From the NCBI GenBank assembly GCA_029287455.1, contig JARFRB010000124.1, forward strand, positions 1 to 51,795: DNA of 51,795 bases, in the 5' to 3' direction. The notes under the pieces are model-generated. The model had not been told where the DNA came from. It worked only from the letters and a program-made list of their open reading frames with translations, and did not search any database. The number at the start of each line of letters is the position of its first letter. Position 1 is the first letter of the stretch. The stretch comes from Pelagibius litoralis. Lineage in GTDB: Bacteria; Pseudomonadota; Alphaproteobacteria; Kiloniellales; DSM-21159. Made by a program: the position numbers and the translations under genes. Positions 35,166 through 44,555 of the stretch are shown in pieces.

Positions 35166-35288
35166 ATGAGCGACGATCAACTGTTGAAGGATCACCAGGC
35201 CTTCTACGGCCGATTCATCAAGACGACCATCTACGGCTCCATCGCGGCCGTTGTGATGTTCGCCATCGTCTTCGTCTTGACGACGTAA
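35166..35288 (+). CDS. aa3-type cytochrome c oxidase subunit IV, microprotein
   Basis: A 40-residue peptide starting MSDDQLLKDHQAFYGRF and ending with one membrane helix (IYGSIAAVVMFAIVFVL). This matches the small fourth subunit of aa3-type cytochrome c oxidases in Alphaproteobacteria (the soluble helix with HxxFYxxFxK, then one transmembrane helix). GGAGG precedes the ATG. No other oxidase gene lies nearby, as is common for this subunit. A terminator follows directly. It is too short for many gene finders. Confidence 0.88.
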   Translation: MSDDQLLKDHQAFYGRFIKTTIYGSIAAVVMFAIVFVLTT

Positions 35289-35311
35289 TAATAGCCTTTG
35301 GCCAAGAGCGA

Positions 35312-35346
35312 AAAAGGGCGGCCGCCGGTGAAGGCGCCGCCCTTTT
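35312..35346. terminator. Bidirectional terminator
   Basis: AAAAGGGCGGC (35312-35322) pairs perfectly with GCCGCCCTTTT (35336-35346) around a 13-base loop. The A and T runs at the ends give a U tail in both directions. It separates the CoxIV gene (plus) from ndk (minus). Confidence 0.88.
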
Positions 35347-35371
35347 CATCTGTCTGGTTCCTGTCCAGCCT

Positions 35372-35794
35372 TTACCCGACGATATCCACTTCGGCGAAGA
35401 AGTAGGCGATTTCCTGGGCGGCGGTCTCCGGGGCGTCGGAGCCGTGAACGGAGTTGGCTTCGATGCTTTCGGCAAAGTCCGCCCGGATGGTGCCAGGGTC
35501 TGCATTTGCGGGATTGGTGGCCCCCATGACTTCGCGGTTCTTGGCGATGGCGTTCTCGCCCTCAAGAACCTGGATCACCACCGGGCCGGAGATCATGAAC
35601 GCGACCAAGTCGTTGAAGAAGGGCCGCTCGCGGTGAACGGCGTAGAAACCCTCCGCCTGCGCTTGGGTCATCTGGATGCGGCGCTGGGCAACGACGCGCA
35701 AGCCGGCGCTTTCGAAGCGGTCGACGATCTTGCCCATCAGATTGCGGCGCGTGGCGTCGGGCTTGATGATCGAGAAGGTGCGTTCCAATGCCAT
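35372..35794 (-). CDS. ndk: Nucleoside diphosphate kinase
   Basis: A 140-residue enzyme that transfers phosphate from ATP to other nucleoside diphosphates through a phospho-His. The active His117 is in NSVHGSD, and [13 protein letters not shown] opens the protein. ATG 35794 with AGGAGAG is the clear start; a longer in-frame extension has no support. Length is standard. Confidence 0.97.
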   Translation of the reverse strand: MALERTFSIIKPDATRRNLMGKIVDRFESAGLRVVAQRRIQMTQAQAEGFYAVHRERPFFNDLVAFMISGPVVIQVLEGENAIAKNREVMGATNPANADPGTIRADFAESIEANSVHGSDAPETAAQEIAYFFAEVDIVG

Positions 35795-35981
35795 GGGTGG
35801 CTCTCCTATTCGGATGATCGGCGGCGGGACAATTGGCCGGGGCACGGAGCCCCGCCGGAAAGATAAACTCGCGGGGCCGCCTTATATCGGCCTAGCTGGC
35901 TGGCGGCAACCGGCGAAATCGGGGGAATCCGCCCATAGGCGGCATTCCCCTGCCCGCCCCTGGCGTGCTACACCCCGCGCC

Positions 35982-37880
35982 ATGCTGCACGTGAACGATC
36001 TCGTCTTCCGGTATGGCGGGCGCACTCTTTTCGATCGGGCGAGCCTGTCCATCGACAAGGGCTGGCGCGTCGGGCTGGTCGGCGCAAACGGCGCCGGAAA
36101 AACGACGCTGTTCCGCCTGCTGACCGGCGAGCTGCACGCGGACGGCGGCACGCTCGGCATCGCCGGTCGGGCCCGGGTGGGCCGCGTCGCTCAGGACGCA
36201 CCGGGCGGGGAGCGGAGTCTCATCGACACGGTGCTGGCCGCCGACACGGAGGTAACGGCCCTCCAGCAAGAAGCAGAGCACGCTCGGGACCCGGCCCGCA
36301 TCGCCGAGATACACGAGCGCCTGACCACCCTTCGCGCCGACAGCGCGCCCGCCCGCGCCGCGCGCATCCTGGCGGGGCTTGGCTTCGACGAGGCCGCGCA
36401 GCAGCGGCCATGTGGCTCCTTCTCCGGCGGCTGGCGCATGCGGGTGGCGCTGGCGGCTCTATTGTTCTCGGAACCGGACCTGCTTTTGCTGGACGAGCCG
36501 ACCAACCATCTGGACCTGGAAGCCAGCCTTTGGCTCGAGGGCTTCCTCAAGACCTATCCGGGCACACTGTTACTGATCAGCCACGACCGCGATCTCTTGA
36601 ACCGGGCGGTGGACCGGATCGCCCATCTGGAGAACCAGCGCCTGACCCTCTACAGCGGTAACTACGACCGCTTCGAGCGCACGCGCCGGGAACGCCTGGA
36701 ACGCGAAGCGAGCACCAACGCCCGCATCCAGGCCCAGCGGCGCCACATGCAGGCCTTCGTCGACCGCTTCCGCTACAAGGCCAGCAAGGCGCGCCAGGCC
36801 CAGTCCCGCCTCAAGGCCCTGGAGAAGCTGCAGCCCATCGCCAGCGTCGCCGAGGCGCGCACAGTGAGCTTCGACTTCCCGCCACCGCGCCAGCTCTCGC
36901 CGCCGATCTTGACCCTGGAAGGGGGCGCGGTGGGCTACGGGGATGCCCCCCCGGTTTTGAAGGGCATGGATTTGCGGATCGACATGGACGACCGCATCGC
37001 CCTGCTCGGTGCCAACGGCAACGGCAAGTCCACCTTCGCGAAACTGATCGCCGGGCGCCTGAAGCTTCAAGGCGGGCGCATGCTTCGCTCGCCGAAACTG
37101 AAAACCGGATACTTCGCCCAGGATCAAGCGGAGGAGCTGGATCTTGCGGCAACGCCCCTGGCCCACCTGGAACGCTTGGCCCCAATGGAGCCCGCCACCC
37201 GCCTGCGCGCCCATCTCGGCCGCTTCGGCTTTTCCGGGGAGAAGGCGGAAACCGCGGTCGGCAAGCTTTCGGGTGGCGAGAAGGCCCGCCTGCTGCTGGC
37301 GCTGATGAGCCGCGAGGCCCCGCAGTTGCTGATCCTGGACGAGCCCACGAACCATCTCGACGTGGACTCCCGCGAAGCCTTGGTGCAGGCCCTGGGGGCC
37401 TTCGAGGGGGCGGTGATCTTGATCACCCACGACGCCCACCTGGTCGAGCTGGCGGCGGATCGATTATGGCTGGTCAAGGACCAGGCCGTCACGGCCTTCG
37501 ACGGGGACATGGAAGACTACCGCCGCCTGCTTCTCGACCAGCGGCGCGAAGAACGGCGCCAGGCGAAAAGCGACAAGACCCGCGACGCCACGCCCGTTTC
37601 GCGCAAGGAGCGCCGCAAGGCCGCCGCTGAGGCCCGCTCCTCGGTGGCCGAACTCAAGCGCGCGGCCAGGGATGCCGAGATCAAGCTCGCCAAACTGAAC
37701 GACGCCAAGGCGGCCCTCGAGAAGCAGCTGGCGGATCCGGAGGTCTATGAAGGCCCCACAGCGCGGCTGCAAGACCTTCAAGTCAAACATCGCCGGATCG
37801 TGGAAGCCATCGCGACCCTGGAGGACGCTTGGCTGGAAGCGCAAGGAGCTGTCGAACTCTCCGGGGAGGCCGGGACATGA
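35982..37880 (+). CDS. ABC-F family ATPase (Uup/YheS-like)
   Basis: A 632-residue soluble protein with two ABC domains and no membrane part. The first has GANGAGKTT, FSGGWRMR and LLLLDEPTNHLD; the second GANGNGKST, LSGGEKAR and LLILDEPTNHLD. They are joined by the arginine-rich linker (QAFVDRFRYKASKARQAQSRLKAL). A charged coiled-coil C-terminal tail (about 525-625) resembles Uup/YheS. ABC-F proteins act on the ribosome in translation. The start ATG 35982 has a weak ribosome site. The stop overlaps the thioesterase start by 4 bases. Confidence 0.93.
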   Translation: MLHVNDLVFRYGGRTLFDRASLSIDKGWRVGLVGANGAGKTTLFRLLTGELHADGGTLGIAGRARVGRVAQDAPGGERSLIDTVLAADTEVTALQQEAEHARDPARIAEIHERLTTLRADSAPARAARILAGLGFDEAAQQRPCGSFSGGWRMRVALAALLFSEPDLLLLDEPTNHLDLEASLWLEGFLKTYPGTLLLISHDRDLLNRAVDRIAHLENQRLTLYSGNYDRFERTRRERLEREASTNARIQAQRRHMQAFVDRFRYKASKARQAQSRLKALEKLQPIASVAEARTVSFDFPPPRQLSPPILTLEGGAVGYGDAPPVLKGMDLRIDMDDRIALLGANGNGKSTFAKLIAGRLKLQGGRMLRSPKLKTGYFAQDQAEELDLAATPLAHLERLAPMEPATRLRAHLGRFGFSGEKAETAVGKLSGGEKARLLLALMSREAPQLLILDEPTNHLDVDSREALVQALGAFEGAVILITHDAHLVELAADRLWLVKDQAVTAFDGDMEDYRRLLLDQRREERRQAKSDKTRDATPVSRKERRKAAAEARSSVAELKRAARDAEIKLAKLNDAKAALEKQLADPEVYEGPTARLQDLQVKHRRIVEAIATLEDAWLEAQGAVELSGEAGT

Positions 37881-38308
37881 ACGAAGCGCATTTCGGCCGC
37901 CTGGAGCGCATGTACGCCGCGGCCCCCTTCAGCACATACTATCGGGGGCAGCTGGAGGTCTCGCAGGATCACGCCCGTTTGACCCTTCCGATACAGGAAA
38001 GCTTCATGCACGCAGCGGGTGCGGTCCACGGCACGCACTATTTTAAGCTTCTGGACGATAGCTGCTTTTTCGCGGCGCAATCGCGAGTGACGGAAGTATT
38101 TCTGCTGACGGCGAGCTTCAACCTATATTTCACGCGGCCAATCGTTGGCAAATCCATGGTTGGCGAGGCCAAATTGGTCAGCCGGACCGCGCGCCAATTG
38201 ATCGCCGAAGGCGTGGTCCTCGACGATCAGGGCCGCGAATGCGGCCGCGGCAGCGGCGTCTTCGCGCTCAGCCGAATCCCCTTGGACGAGAAAATCGGCT
38301 ATGCTTGA
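37877..38308 (+). CDS. PaaI-like hotdog-fold thioesterase
   Basis: A 143-residue hotdog-fold protein, probably an acyl-CoA thioesterase. MHAAGAVHGTHYFKLLDDSCFFAAQS resembles the PaaI family segment HNGAVHGGVIATLLD, and LLTASFNLYFTRPI plus the GEAKLVSRTARQLIAEGVVLDDQGRECGRG strands follow. The active-site Asp usually at the LLD position is present. The ATG overlaps the ABC-F stop (ATGA). The substrate is unknown. Confidence 0.82.
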   Translation: MNEAHFGRLERMYAAAPFSTYYRGQLEVSQDHARLTLPIQESFMHAAGAVHGTHYFKLLDDSCFFAAQSRVTEVFLLTASFNLYFTRPIVGKSMVGEAKLVSRTARQLIAEGVVLDDQGRECGRGSGVFALSRIPLDEKIGYA

Positions 38309-38378
38309 AGCGGACGTTTCTTGGGAGCGATACCAGGCAATCGCCTACTCTTTTCGATAACCGGCTCCTGACCCGGTC

Positions 38379-38551
38379 TTCGTCATCGCAAGGATGGCGA
38401 AGCAATCCCCGTTTCCGTCATTGCGAGCCGAAGGCGTGGCAATCCAGAGGTATTGGGTTCACGCGACGCGCCCGACCCGGACCAACAAACTCTGGATTGC
38501 CACGCCTTCGGCTCGCAATGACGGAGAAACGGGGCAATTCGCGATGACGAA
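38379..38551. repeat. Nested palindromic repeat element (CGTCATTGCGAG type)
   Basis: Two perfect 35-bp arms (38415-38449 and 38490-38524) flank a 40-base centre. They are extended by 8-bp arms (38407-38414 and 38527-38534, with a 2-base bulge) and outer 11-bp arms (38379-38389 and 38541-38551). Each arm has CGTCATTGCGAG followed by GGCAATCC-like sequence, a motif known as a dispersed repeat in many bacterial genomes. The outer arm resembles a degenerate second copy. The element lies between two convergent genes and would form a large hairpin in RNA. Confidence 0.85.
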
Positions 38552-38583
38552 CAAAAAGCAGCGCAGCGCGAGCGCGTTGGCCG

Positions 38584-39039
38584 TTACGTCTCGGCTTGCG
38601 CCGTCCAGCGGCCGTTTTCGTCCTGCTTCTGATAGATCAGCCGGTGCCCCGCGTCCTTGAGGCGCCGCCAACGTGCCCGAGCGGCGGCCACCGCCGTCTC
38701 GTCGCGGCCGTCGAACACCACGGAGCAAAGCTCGTAGTCCGCAAGCCGCTCCGACTCGGCTCCATCGATAAGAAAGAGATAGCTGGCGTCATTGGGGTTC
38801 TCGTCCTTGTCTGTCAGCCAGATCGGCTGAGCCTCAGCATATCCGTCCTTGACCGTGCCATGGGGCAGGAACCCGTTCTCCGGGAAGCGCCAAAGCCGGT
38901 CCGCCAGTTCCTCGGCGCGGCCCTCGGAAGCAAGCAGGACAACAGCGCGCTTGCCCCGTTCCACGGTGCGCTCGAGCATGGTGGGCAAGGCGTCCTCAAG
39001 AGACCGGGTGGTGAGGTGATAGAAGCGGACCTCGGTCAT
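38584..39039 (-). CDS. holC: DNA polymerase III subunit chi
   Basis: A 151-residue protein of the HolC family: TEVRFYHLTTRSLEDALPTMLERTVERGKRAVVL opens it, with LWRFPENGFLPHGT and PIWLTDKDENPNDASYLFLIDGA in the core. Chi links the clamp loader to SSB. The ATG at 39039 is the likely start; an in-frame extension upstream overlaps pepA and is not protein-like. It lies 20 bp downstream of pepA, as in many Alphaproteobacteria. Confidence 0.92.
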   Translation of the reverse strand: MTEVRFYHLTTRSLEDALPTMLERTVERGKRAVVLLASEGRAEELADRLWRFPENGFLPHGTVKDGYAEAQPIWLTDKDENPNDASYLFLIDGAESERLADYELCSVVFDGRDETAVAAARARWRRLKDAGHRLIYQKQDENGRWTAQAET

Positions 39040-39059
39040 GCGCCATCCCCCCGCTGGCC

Positions 39060-40577
39060 TCACCCCTCGTAGTGCTGAGCCACCAAGCGGTCGAGCAAGC
39101 GAACGCCGAAGGCGCTGGCACCCTTGCGCACGGTCGGCTTGTCCTTGTCGGTCCAGGTCACCCCGGCGATGTCCAAGTGAGCCCAAGCGGTGCCATCCTG
39201 GATAAATCGCTGCAGGAACTGCGCGGCGGTGATGGAGCCACCCCAGCGGTTGCCGATGTTCTTCATGTCGGCCGCGTCGCTATCGATCTGCTTGTCGTAA
39301 TCCTCGCCGAGCGGCATGCGCCAGACCGGCTCGCCGACCGCCTTGCCGGCTACCGCGAGCCGCTCGGCCAGTTCGTCGTTGTTGGAGAACAAACCGGCGT
39401 TGACCTTGCCCAGCGCGACTATGATGGCGCCGGTCAGCGTCGCGAGATCGATGATCGCACGCGGCTTGTAGGTCTTCTGGGTGTACCAAAGGGCGTCCGC
39501 CAGGACGAGGCGGCCCTCAGCGTCGGTATTCAAGACCTCGATGGTCTGGCCCGACATGGAGGTGACGATGTCGCCCGGCCGCTGGGCATTACCGTCGGGC
39601 ATGTTCTCCACCAAGCCGCAGACACCCACGGCGTTGACCTTCGCCTTGCGGCCGGCGAGGGCCTTCATCAGGCCCAGCACGACGCCGGCGCCACCCATGT
39701 CCCACTTCATGTCTTCCATGCCGGCCGCCGGCTTGATCGAAATGCCGCCGGTATCGAAGGTTACGCCTTTGCCGACGATGGCGATTGGCTGGGCTGCCTT
39801 GGCCTTGCCCTTGCCGGATTTCCTCGCCCCGTCCCAGCGCATCAGTAACAGGCGGGACTCCCGCACCGAGCCCTGGCCCACGCCCAGCAGCGCGCCCATG
39901 CCCAGTTTCTGCATCTCCTTCTCGCCCAGCACGTCGATCTTCACGCCGAGCTTCTCCAGCTTCTTGGCCTCGGCGACGAAGCTTTGCGGATAAATCACAT
40001 TCGCCGGCTCGGAAATCACGTCGCGCGCCGTGAAGACACCTTCGGCGATGCTCTCGGCCTCCGCGAAGGCGGCGCGTGCCTGGGCCGGCTTCGGCACCAT
40101 AACGGTCAGCGATTTCAGGCTAGGCTTGCTGTCTGCCTTTTCCTTCGTGCGGTATTTGTCGAAGCGATAGCTCCGCAGCAAGGCGCCAAAAGCCATGCGT
40201 GCCGCCCGGCGCTGGGGATCGGCCGTCGCCCCCTCCAACGCGTCCAAACAGAAGATCGCATTCGCCTCCCCGGTCGCCGCGATGCGCGCGAAGAGTTCCC
40301 CGCCATTATTCTCCTGGTCGAGCTCGCCGTAGTCCGCGGGCTTGCCGATGCCGAACAAAAGGACGCGGCTGACCTGCAGGCCCACTGGGGCCAGGATCTC
40401 CAGGATTTGGCCTTTCTTCCCAGTGAAGCGAGGCGAGGTTTCCACGGCGCGGCTCAAGGCGCCATCTGTGGCCTCGTCCAGCTTCGTGGCGGTGGCGCAG
40501 AGCGTGCCGCCCTCCATGACGGCGACCGCAACGGCGCCAGTAAGCTTTGCGCTTGGCGCTGAAAAGCTGATGCGCAT
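39060..40577 (-). CDS. pepA: Leucyl aminopeptidase (M17)
   Basis: A 505-residue dinuclear metallo-aminopeptidase. The catalytic domain has IVGKGVTFDTGGISIKP, DMGGAGVVLG and the signature NTDAEGRLVLADAL, which hold the metal and catalytic Lys/Arg residues. ATG 40577 with AGGGAG is the preferred start. It removes N-terminal residues from peptides in the cytoplasm. The N-terminal domain is typical. It is followed by holC on the same strand. Confidence 0.96.
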   Translation of the reverse strand: MRISFSAPSAKLTGAVAVAVMEGGTLCATATKLDEATDGALSRAVETSPRFTGKKGQILEILAPVGLQVSRVLLFGIGKPADYGELDQENNGGELFARIAATGEANAIFCLDALEGATADPQRRAARMAFGALLRSYRFDKYRTKEKADSKPSLKSLTVMVPKPAQARAAFAEAESIAEGVFTARDVISEPANVIYPQSFVAEAKKLEKLGVKIDVLGEKEMQKLGMGALLGVGQGSVRESRLLLMRWDGARKSGKGKAKAAQPIAIVGKGVTFDTGGISIKPAAGMEDMKWDMGGAGVVLGLMKALAGRKAKVNAVGVCGLVENMPDGNAQRPGDIVTSMSGQTIEVLNTDAEGRLVLADALWYTQKTYKPRAIIDLATLTGAIIVALGKVNAGLFSNNDELAERLAVAGKAVGEPVWRMPLGEDYDKQIDSDAADMKNIGNRWGGSITAAQFLQRFIQDGTAWAHLDIAGVTWTDKDKPTVRKGASAFGVRLLDRLVAQHYEG

Positions 40578-40913
40578 CCTTAAACTCCCTTCCTGCTGGC
40601 CAAGGCCCCTGGTCACCGGAGCGGTGGAGCGTCTAGCGATAGGGGGTCGCCGCCTGGCCTGTCAATGGCCGAGCCGATTCGGTGGCTGCGGCCTGGCACC
40701 GATTCCACCAGGAAGCGACTGTGGACGACGCGATCCCATTCCCGCTATGCCTTCCCGGAGCGCGCTACCATCGCGCGGCCGCACGCGCGCCCGGGCTCGC
40801 GCGCCGGCCAATCGGCCCTTGGCTAGGCCGGGGTGGAATTGGTTGTGCTGTTAGGCATTCTCGCGGGCGGCTGATGCGGTTAGTCTGTGGTTAAAGGGGC
40901 CGGGGGGCAGTCG
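40578..40913. other. 336-bp gap between pepA and lptD
   Basis: No gene was recognised in this GC-rich divergent gap, which must hold promoters for pepA (minus) and the lptD operon (plus). GGGGGG just upstream of 40914 may be part of the lptD ribosome site. No sigma-E type or other clear promoter was identified by eye. Confidence 0.55.
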
Positions 40914-43157
40914 GTGAGAAGAGCAGGAACGCGAGGGATAGCAGGCAGTATCTGGCTCGCGCTCTTGCTGGCCACCGTGGCGCCGGTTCATGCCCAGACA
41001 GAAAGCCCGCCGCCGCCGGAAGAGCAAAACCAAAGTTTGCAGGAAACCTTGACCGCGACCCAGGTCCTCGTCCGCGCCGACGAGGTGGTTTACGAGGATG
41101 AGTTGGGCGTTGTCGTGGCGACCGGCAACGTTGAGCTGTCGCAATCCGACCGCGTCTTGTTGGCCGACACCATCAACTACAACACCAAGACCGACCTGGT
41201 GACCGCTTCCGGAAACATCGCTCTCTTGGAGCCCAGCGGTGATGTGGTCTTCGCGGAGTACATGGAACTGACCGGGGACCTCAAAGAGGCCTTCATGCGA
41301 GACGTCGGCCTGCTGATGGCAGACCGGACGACGCGTGTCGCCGCGGCAAGCGGCGTGCGCACCAACGGCAACCGCTCGGTCCTGAACCGCGCGGTGTTTA
41401 GCCCTTGCCAGCTTTGCAAGAACGACCCGGATCGCGCGCCCCTATGGCAGATCAAGGCGCGCAGGGCAGTGCACGATCAAGAAGAAAAGGAAGTTCGGTA
41501 CCGCGACGCCTGGATCGAGATGTTCGGCATCCCAGTCATCTACACACCCTATTTCGAGCATCCCGATCCTACCGTCACGAAGAAGAGCGGACTTCTCAGC
41601 CCCACTTACGGCTCGGGCGATACGCTCGGCTTCTTCGTTCAGGTCCCTTACTTCTGGAACATCGCGCCGGAGCAGGACCTCACACTCAGTCCACGGTTCT
41701 TCAGGTCGGAAAAGCCGCTTCTCGAGAGCGAATACCGGCTGCTGCTTCCCGACGGCAGCCTCAACGTGCGCGGCAGCGGCACGTTCGGCGACCGGGAGCG
41801 CAACAACGGCACCATCGACAAGAATGCCTTCCGTGGCCATATCGATGCCGTCGGCCGCTACGATATCGACCGCAGGTGGCGCTCCGGTTTCGACGTCAGG
41901 CGCAGCACCGACGACACTTTCAGCCGCCTTTATGACGTGGACATCCCGGACTCCTTCGACTCCACATTGACAAGCCGAATCTTCGCGGAAGGTTTCGAGG
42001 GGCGGAATTACCTTGGTGCCAACGGCTTCGCCTATCAGACGCAGCGCGAATCGGTCGAGAACAAGGAACTGCCCGTCGTGATGCCGTTCCTTTCGAACAA
42101 CTACGTTGGCGAGCCCTTCAAGAACTCCGGCTTCGCAACCATGGACTCCAGCCTGCTGGCCCTAACGCGCATCGAAGGCAGGGATTATCAGCGCGTCTCC
42201 TTCAAACCGGGGTATACCCAGCCCTTCACGACCGACAGCGGCATGCGCCTGAATTTCCGCGCGAACGTGCAAGCGGATGGCTATCTGACCAACGACTTCG
42301 ACCCGGATCAGCCCAACGAAGCCAACCCCAGCGGCGGCATCGGCGGCGATACGACCGGCCGCGTGTTCCCCCGGGCCGCCGTGGAATGGCGGTATCCCTG
42401 GATAGGCGAACTCGGCGAAATGCAGCAAATCGTCGAACCGATAGCCCAGGGCGTCCTCCAGCCGACCTGGGGAAATTCGGATGCGATACCGAACGAAGAC
42501 TCCTTGGACTTCGAGTTCGACGACACCAACCTCTTTTCCTTGAACCGCTTTCCTGGAATCGACCGGGTGGACACCGGGCCGCGCGCGGACTACGGGCTGA
42601 ACTACCGGTTGATCGATTCCAGCATCGGATATTCGGAGTTCTTCGTCGGCCAAAGCTACCGCTTCGATACCGACAAGGATCTCTTTCCGGAAGGTTCGGG
42701 TGTCGAGGACAACCTCTCCGACTTCGTCGGCCGCGTCACCACGAGCCCGATCCCGGAGATCGCCCTGTCCTACCGGTTCCGCCTCGACAAAGACAGCCTG
42801 GACGTGCGGCGCAACGAGGTGTCCTTCGCCGGCGGCGTGCCCGCGTTCAACATTAGGCTGAATTATCTGGACATCGACCCCTTGGACGAGGAGGACTCTT
42901 TCGGAAAGCGTGAGGAAATTACTCTGACCGCCCGCAGCAGGCTCACCCAGTTCTGGACAGTGACGGGCATCTTCCAGCGCGATCTCGAAGCCAACGACAC
43001 CCTGCGCTACGGGGCCGGTGGGGTCTATAGCGACGAATGCTTCACCATGGTCGCGAGTTGGACCCGGCGGAACTTCCGGGATCGCGATCTGGAGCCGGAG
43101 GACGTCTTCTTGTTCCAGCTGAGTTTCAAGCATCTAGGCGAGTTCGGGTTCAATTGA
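40914..43157 (+). CDS. lptD: LPS-assembly outer membrane protein LptD
   Basis: A 747-residue outer membrane protein that inserts lipopolysaccharide. A signal peptide (RRAGTRGIAGSIWLALLLATVAPVHA) is followed by an OstA-type N-terminal domain (VLVRADEVVYEDELGVVVATGNVELSQ, YNTKTDLVTASGNI) with a CQLC pair near 160, and then the C-terminal beta-barrel. I prefer GTG 40914; a GTG at 40887 would add nine residues. Together with surA, pdxA and ksgA it is the first gene of a conserved operon. Confidence 0.95.
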   Translation: MRRAGTRGIAGSIWLALLLATVAPVHAQTESPPPPEEQNQSLQETLTATQVLVRADEVVYEDELGVVVATGNVELSQSDRVLLADTINYNTKTDLVTASGNIALLEPSGDVVFAEYMELTGDLKEAFMRDVGLLMADRTTRVAAASGVRTNGNRSVLNRAVFSPCQLCKNDPDRAPLWQIKARRAVHDQEEKEVRYRDAWIEMFGIPVIYTPYFEHPDPTVTKKSGLLSPTYGSGDTLGFFVQVPYFWNIAPEQDLTLSPRFFRSEKPLLESEYRLLLPDGSLNVRGSGTFGDRERNNGTIDKNAFRGHIDAVGRYDIDRRWRSGFDVRRSTDDTFSRLYDVDIPDSFDSTLTSRIFAEGFEGRNYLGANGFAYQTQRESVENKELPVVMPFLSNNYVGEPFKNSGFATMDSSLLALTRIEGRDYQRVSFKPGYTQPFTTDSGMRLNFRANVQADGYLTNDFDPDQPNEANPSGGIGGDTTGRVFPRAAVEWRYPWIGELGEMQQIVEPIAQGVLQPTWGNSDAIPNEDSLDFEFDDTNLFSLNRFPGIDRVDTGPRADYGLNYRLIDSSIGYSEFFVGQSYRFDTDKDLFPEGSGVEDNLSDFVGRVTTSPIPEIALSYRFRLDKDSLDVRRNEVSFAGGVPAFNIRLNYLDIDPLDEEDSFGKREEITLTARSRLTQFWTVTGIFQRDLEANDTLRYGAGGVYSDECFTMVASWTRRNFRDRDLEPEDVFLFQLSFKHLGEFGFN

Positions 43158-43307
43158 CCGTCTGTGGCCCCATCGTCCCAGAACCCGGTTGCGGCGCGTT
43201 GTCCTGGCCGGGCCGAATCCCTATAATACTTCGTGGATGCGCGGATTTCACGCAGATCGGGCGGAGCCCGGGCGGTGGCGGGCGACCCCTTTGAAAAGTG
43301 TAGGAAA

Positions 43308-44555
43308 GTGCAGACTCTTCGATTTCTAGCCCTTGCGCTTGCCCTTGCGGCGAGCTGGGTATTCCTGGCCGCCCCTCCGGTCCAGGGGCAAGACGCGATG
43401 CGGCCGGCGGCGATTGTGAACGACGAGGTCATCTCGGTGCTCGACTTGGCCCAGCGCCTGCGCATCGCGATCGTCTCTTCCGGTCTTGAGGACACGCAGG
43501 AAACGCGCAACCGCCTGACGCGACCGGTCTTGCGTCAACTTATCGACGAGAAACTGCAGCTTCAGGAAGCCGCGCGGTTGGATATCTCCGTCGAGCCCGA
43601 ACAACTGGAAGCCGCCATCGCCGAAATCGCCTCGCGGAACAACATGAACGTCGACCAGTTCACCGCGCTGCTTCAGCGCAGCGGCATCCTAAGGGACTAC
43701 TTCGAGAACCAGATCCGGGCGCAAATCTCCTGGAATCAGGTCATCAGCCGCAGGCTGTTGCCGACAATTCAAATCAGCGACGAGGAAGTGGATGCTGTGA
43801 TCGACCAGCAAGCCGAACTCGACGGGCAGACCCAGAGCCGCGTGAAGGAGATCTTTCTCGACTTCGATTCCCCGGAGGAAGAGAGCCAAGTTCGCGCGAC
43901 GGCAGAACGTCTTGTCGAACAGTTGCGCGGCGGCGCGGACTTCGCGGCCGTGGCCCGGCAGTTCTCGCAATCGGCCACCGCTTCCTTGGGCGGCGACCTT
44001 GGCTGGATCCTCGAGGGCGAGCTTCCGGACGAAGTGGACGCACAGGTCAAGCAATTGAGCACCGGCCGGCTGGCAGGACCCATCCGGTCCACCGGCGGCT
44101 ACTACATCATCGCGGTAATCGACCGGCGCCAGGTTCAGGCGGGCGGAGAAACGCGCTTGCGCTTAATGCAACTGCAGTTTCCCGCCCCACCTGGGCAAGA
44201 GTCCGTCATGGCCGCTGAAGCAGCGCGCGCCTCGGCTGAGATCGTAAGCTGCGCCCAGGCAGAGACGCTTCCCGACCGCGTCGCGTTCCCCGTGAGCGTA
44301 GCCGCCGATGACGTGGCGTTGAGCCAGCTTCCAGAAGGCATCCGCACGGTTGTCGCCGACCTTCCGGTCGGCAAGCCCAGCGAACCTATCGTCGGGCAAG
44401 GCGGGGTCATCGTGCTCCTTGTCTGTCTGCGGGAAACCGACGAAGTGAGCCGCGAGGAGATCGAGCGAACCTTGGAGCGCGAGAGGATGGACTTGCTGGC
44501 CCGGCGCTACCTGCGCGATTTGCGGCGCGACGCGAACATCGAGATTCGAATTTGA
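43308..44555 (+). CDS. surA: Periplasmic chaperone/PPIase SurA
   Basis: A 415-residue periplasmic chaperone. The signal peptide (QTLRFLALALALAASWVFLAAPPVQG) leads to a SurA N-terminal domain (AIVNDEVISVLDLAQRL) and one parvulin-type domain (VKEIFLDF, then GGADFAAVARQFSQSATASLGGDLGWI). The C-terminal part is diverged from the second parvulin domain. The GTG at 43308 follows AGGAAA. It helps fold outer membrane proteins such as LptD upstream. It overlaps pdxA by 4 bases. Confidence 0.93.
   Translation: MQTLRFLALALALAASWVFLAAPPVQGQDAMRPAAIVNDEVISVLDLAQRLRIAIVSSGLEDTQETRNRLTRPVLRQLIDEKLQLQEAARLDISVEPEQLEAAIAEIASRNNMNVDQFTALLQRSGILRDYFENQIRAQISWNQVISRRLLPTIQISDEEVDAVIDQQAELDGQTQSRVKEIFLDFDSPEEESQVRATAERLVEQLRGGADFAAVARQFSQSATASLGGDLGWILEGELPDEVDAQVKQLSTGRLAGPIRSTGGYYIIAVIDRRQVQAGGETRLRLMQLQFPAPPGQESVMAAEAARASAEIVSCAQAETLPDRVAFPVSVAADDVALSQLPEGIRTVVADLPVGKPSEPIVGQGGVIVLLVCLRETDEVSREEIERTLERERMDLLARRYLRDLRRDANIEIRI

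Noticed and set aside
38379-38551. A CRISPR repeat or tRNA explanation for the palindrome
   Set aside because: There are no regularly spaced repeats with unique spacers and no cloverleaf; the arms are inverted rather than direct.
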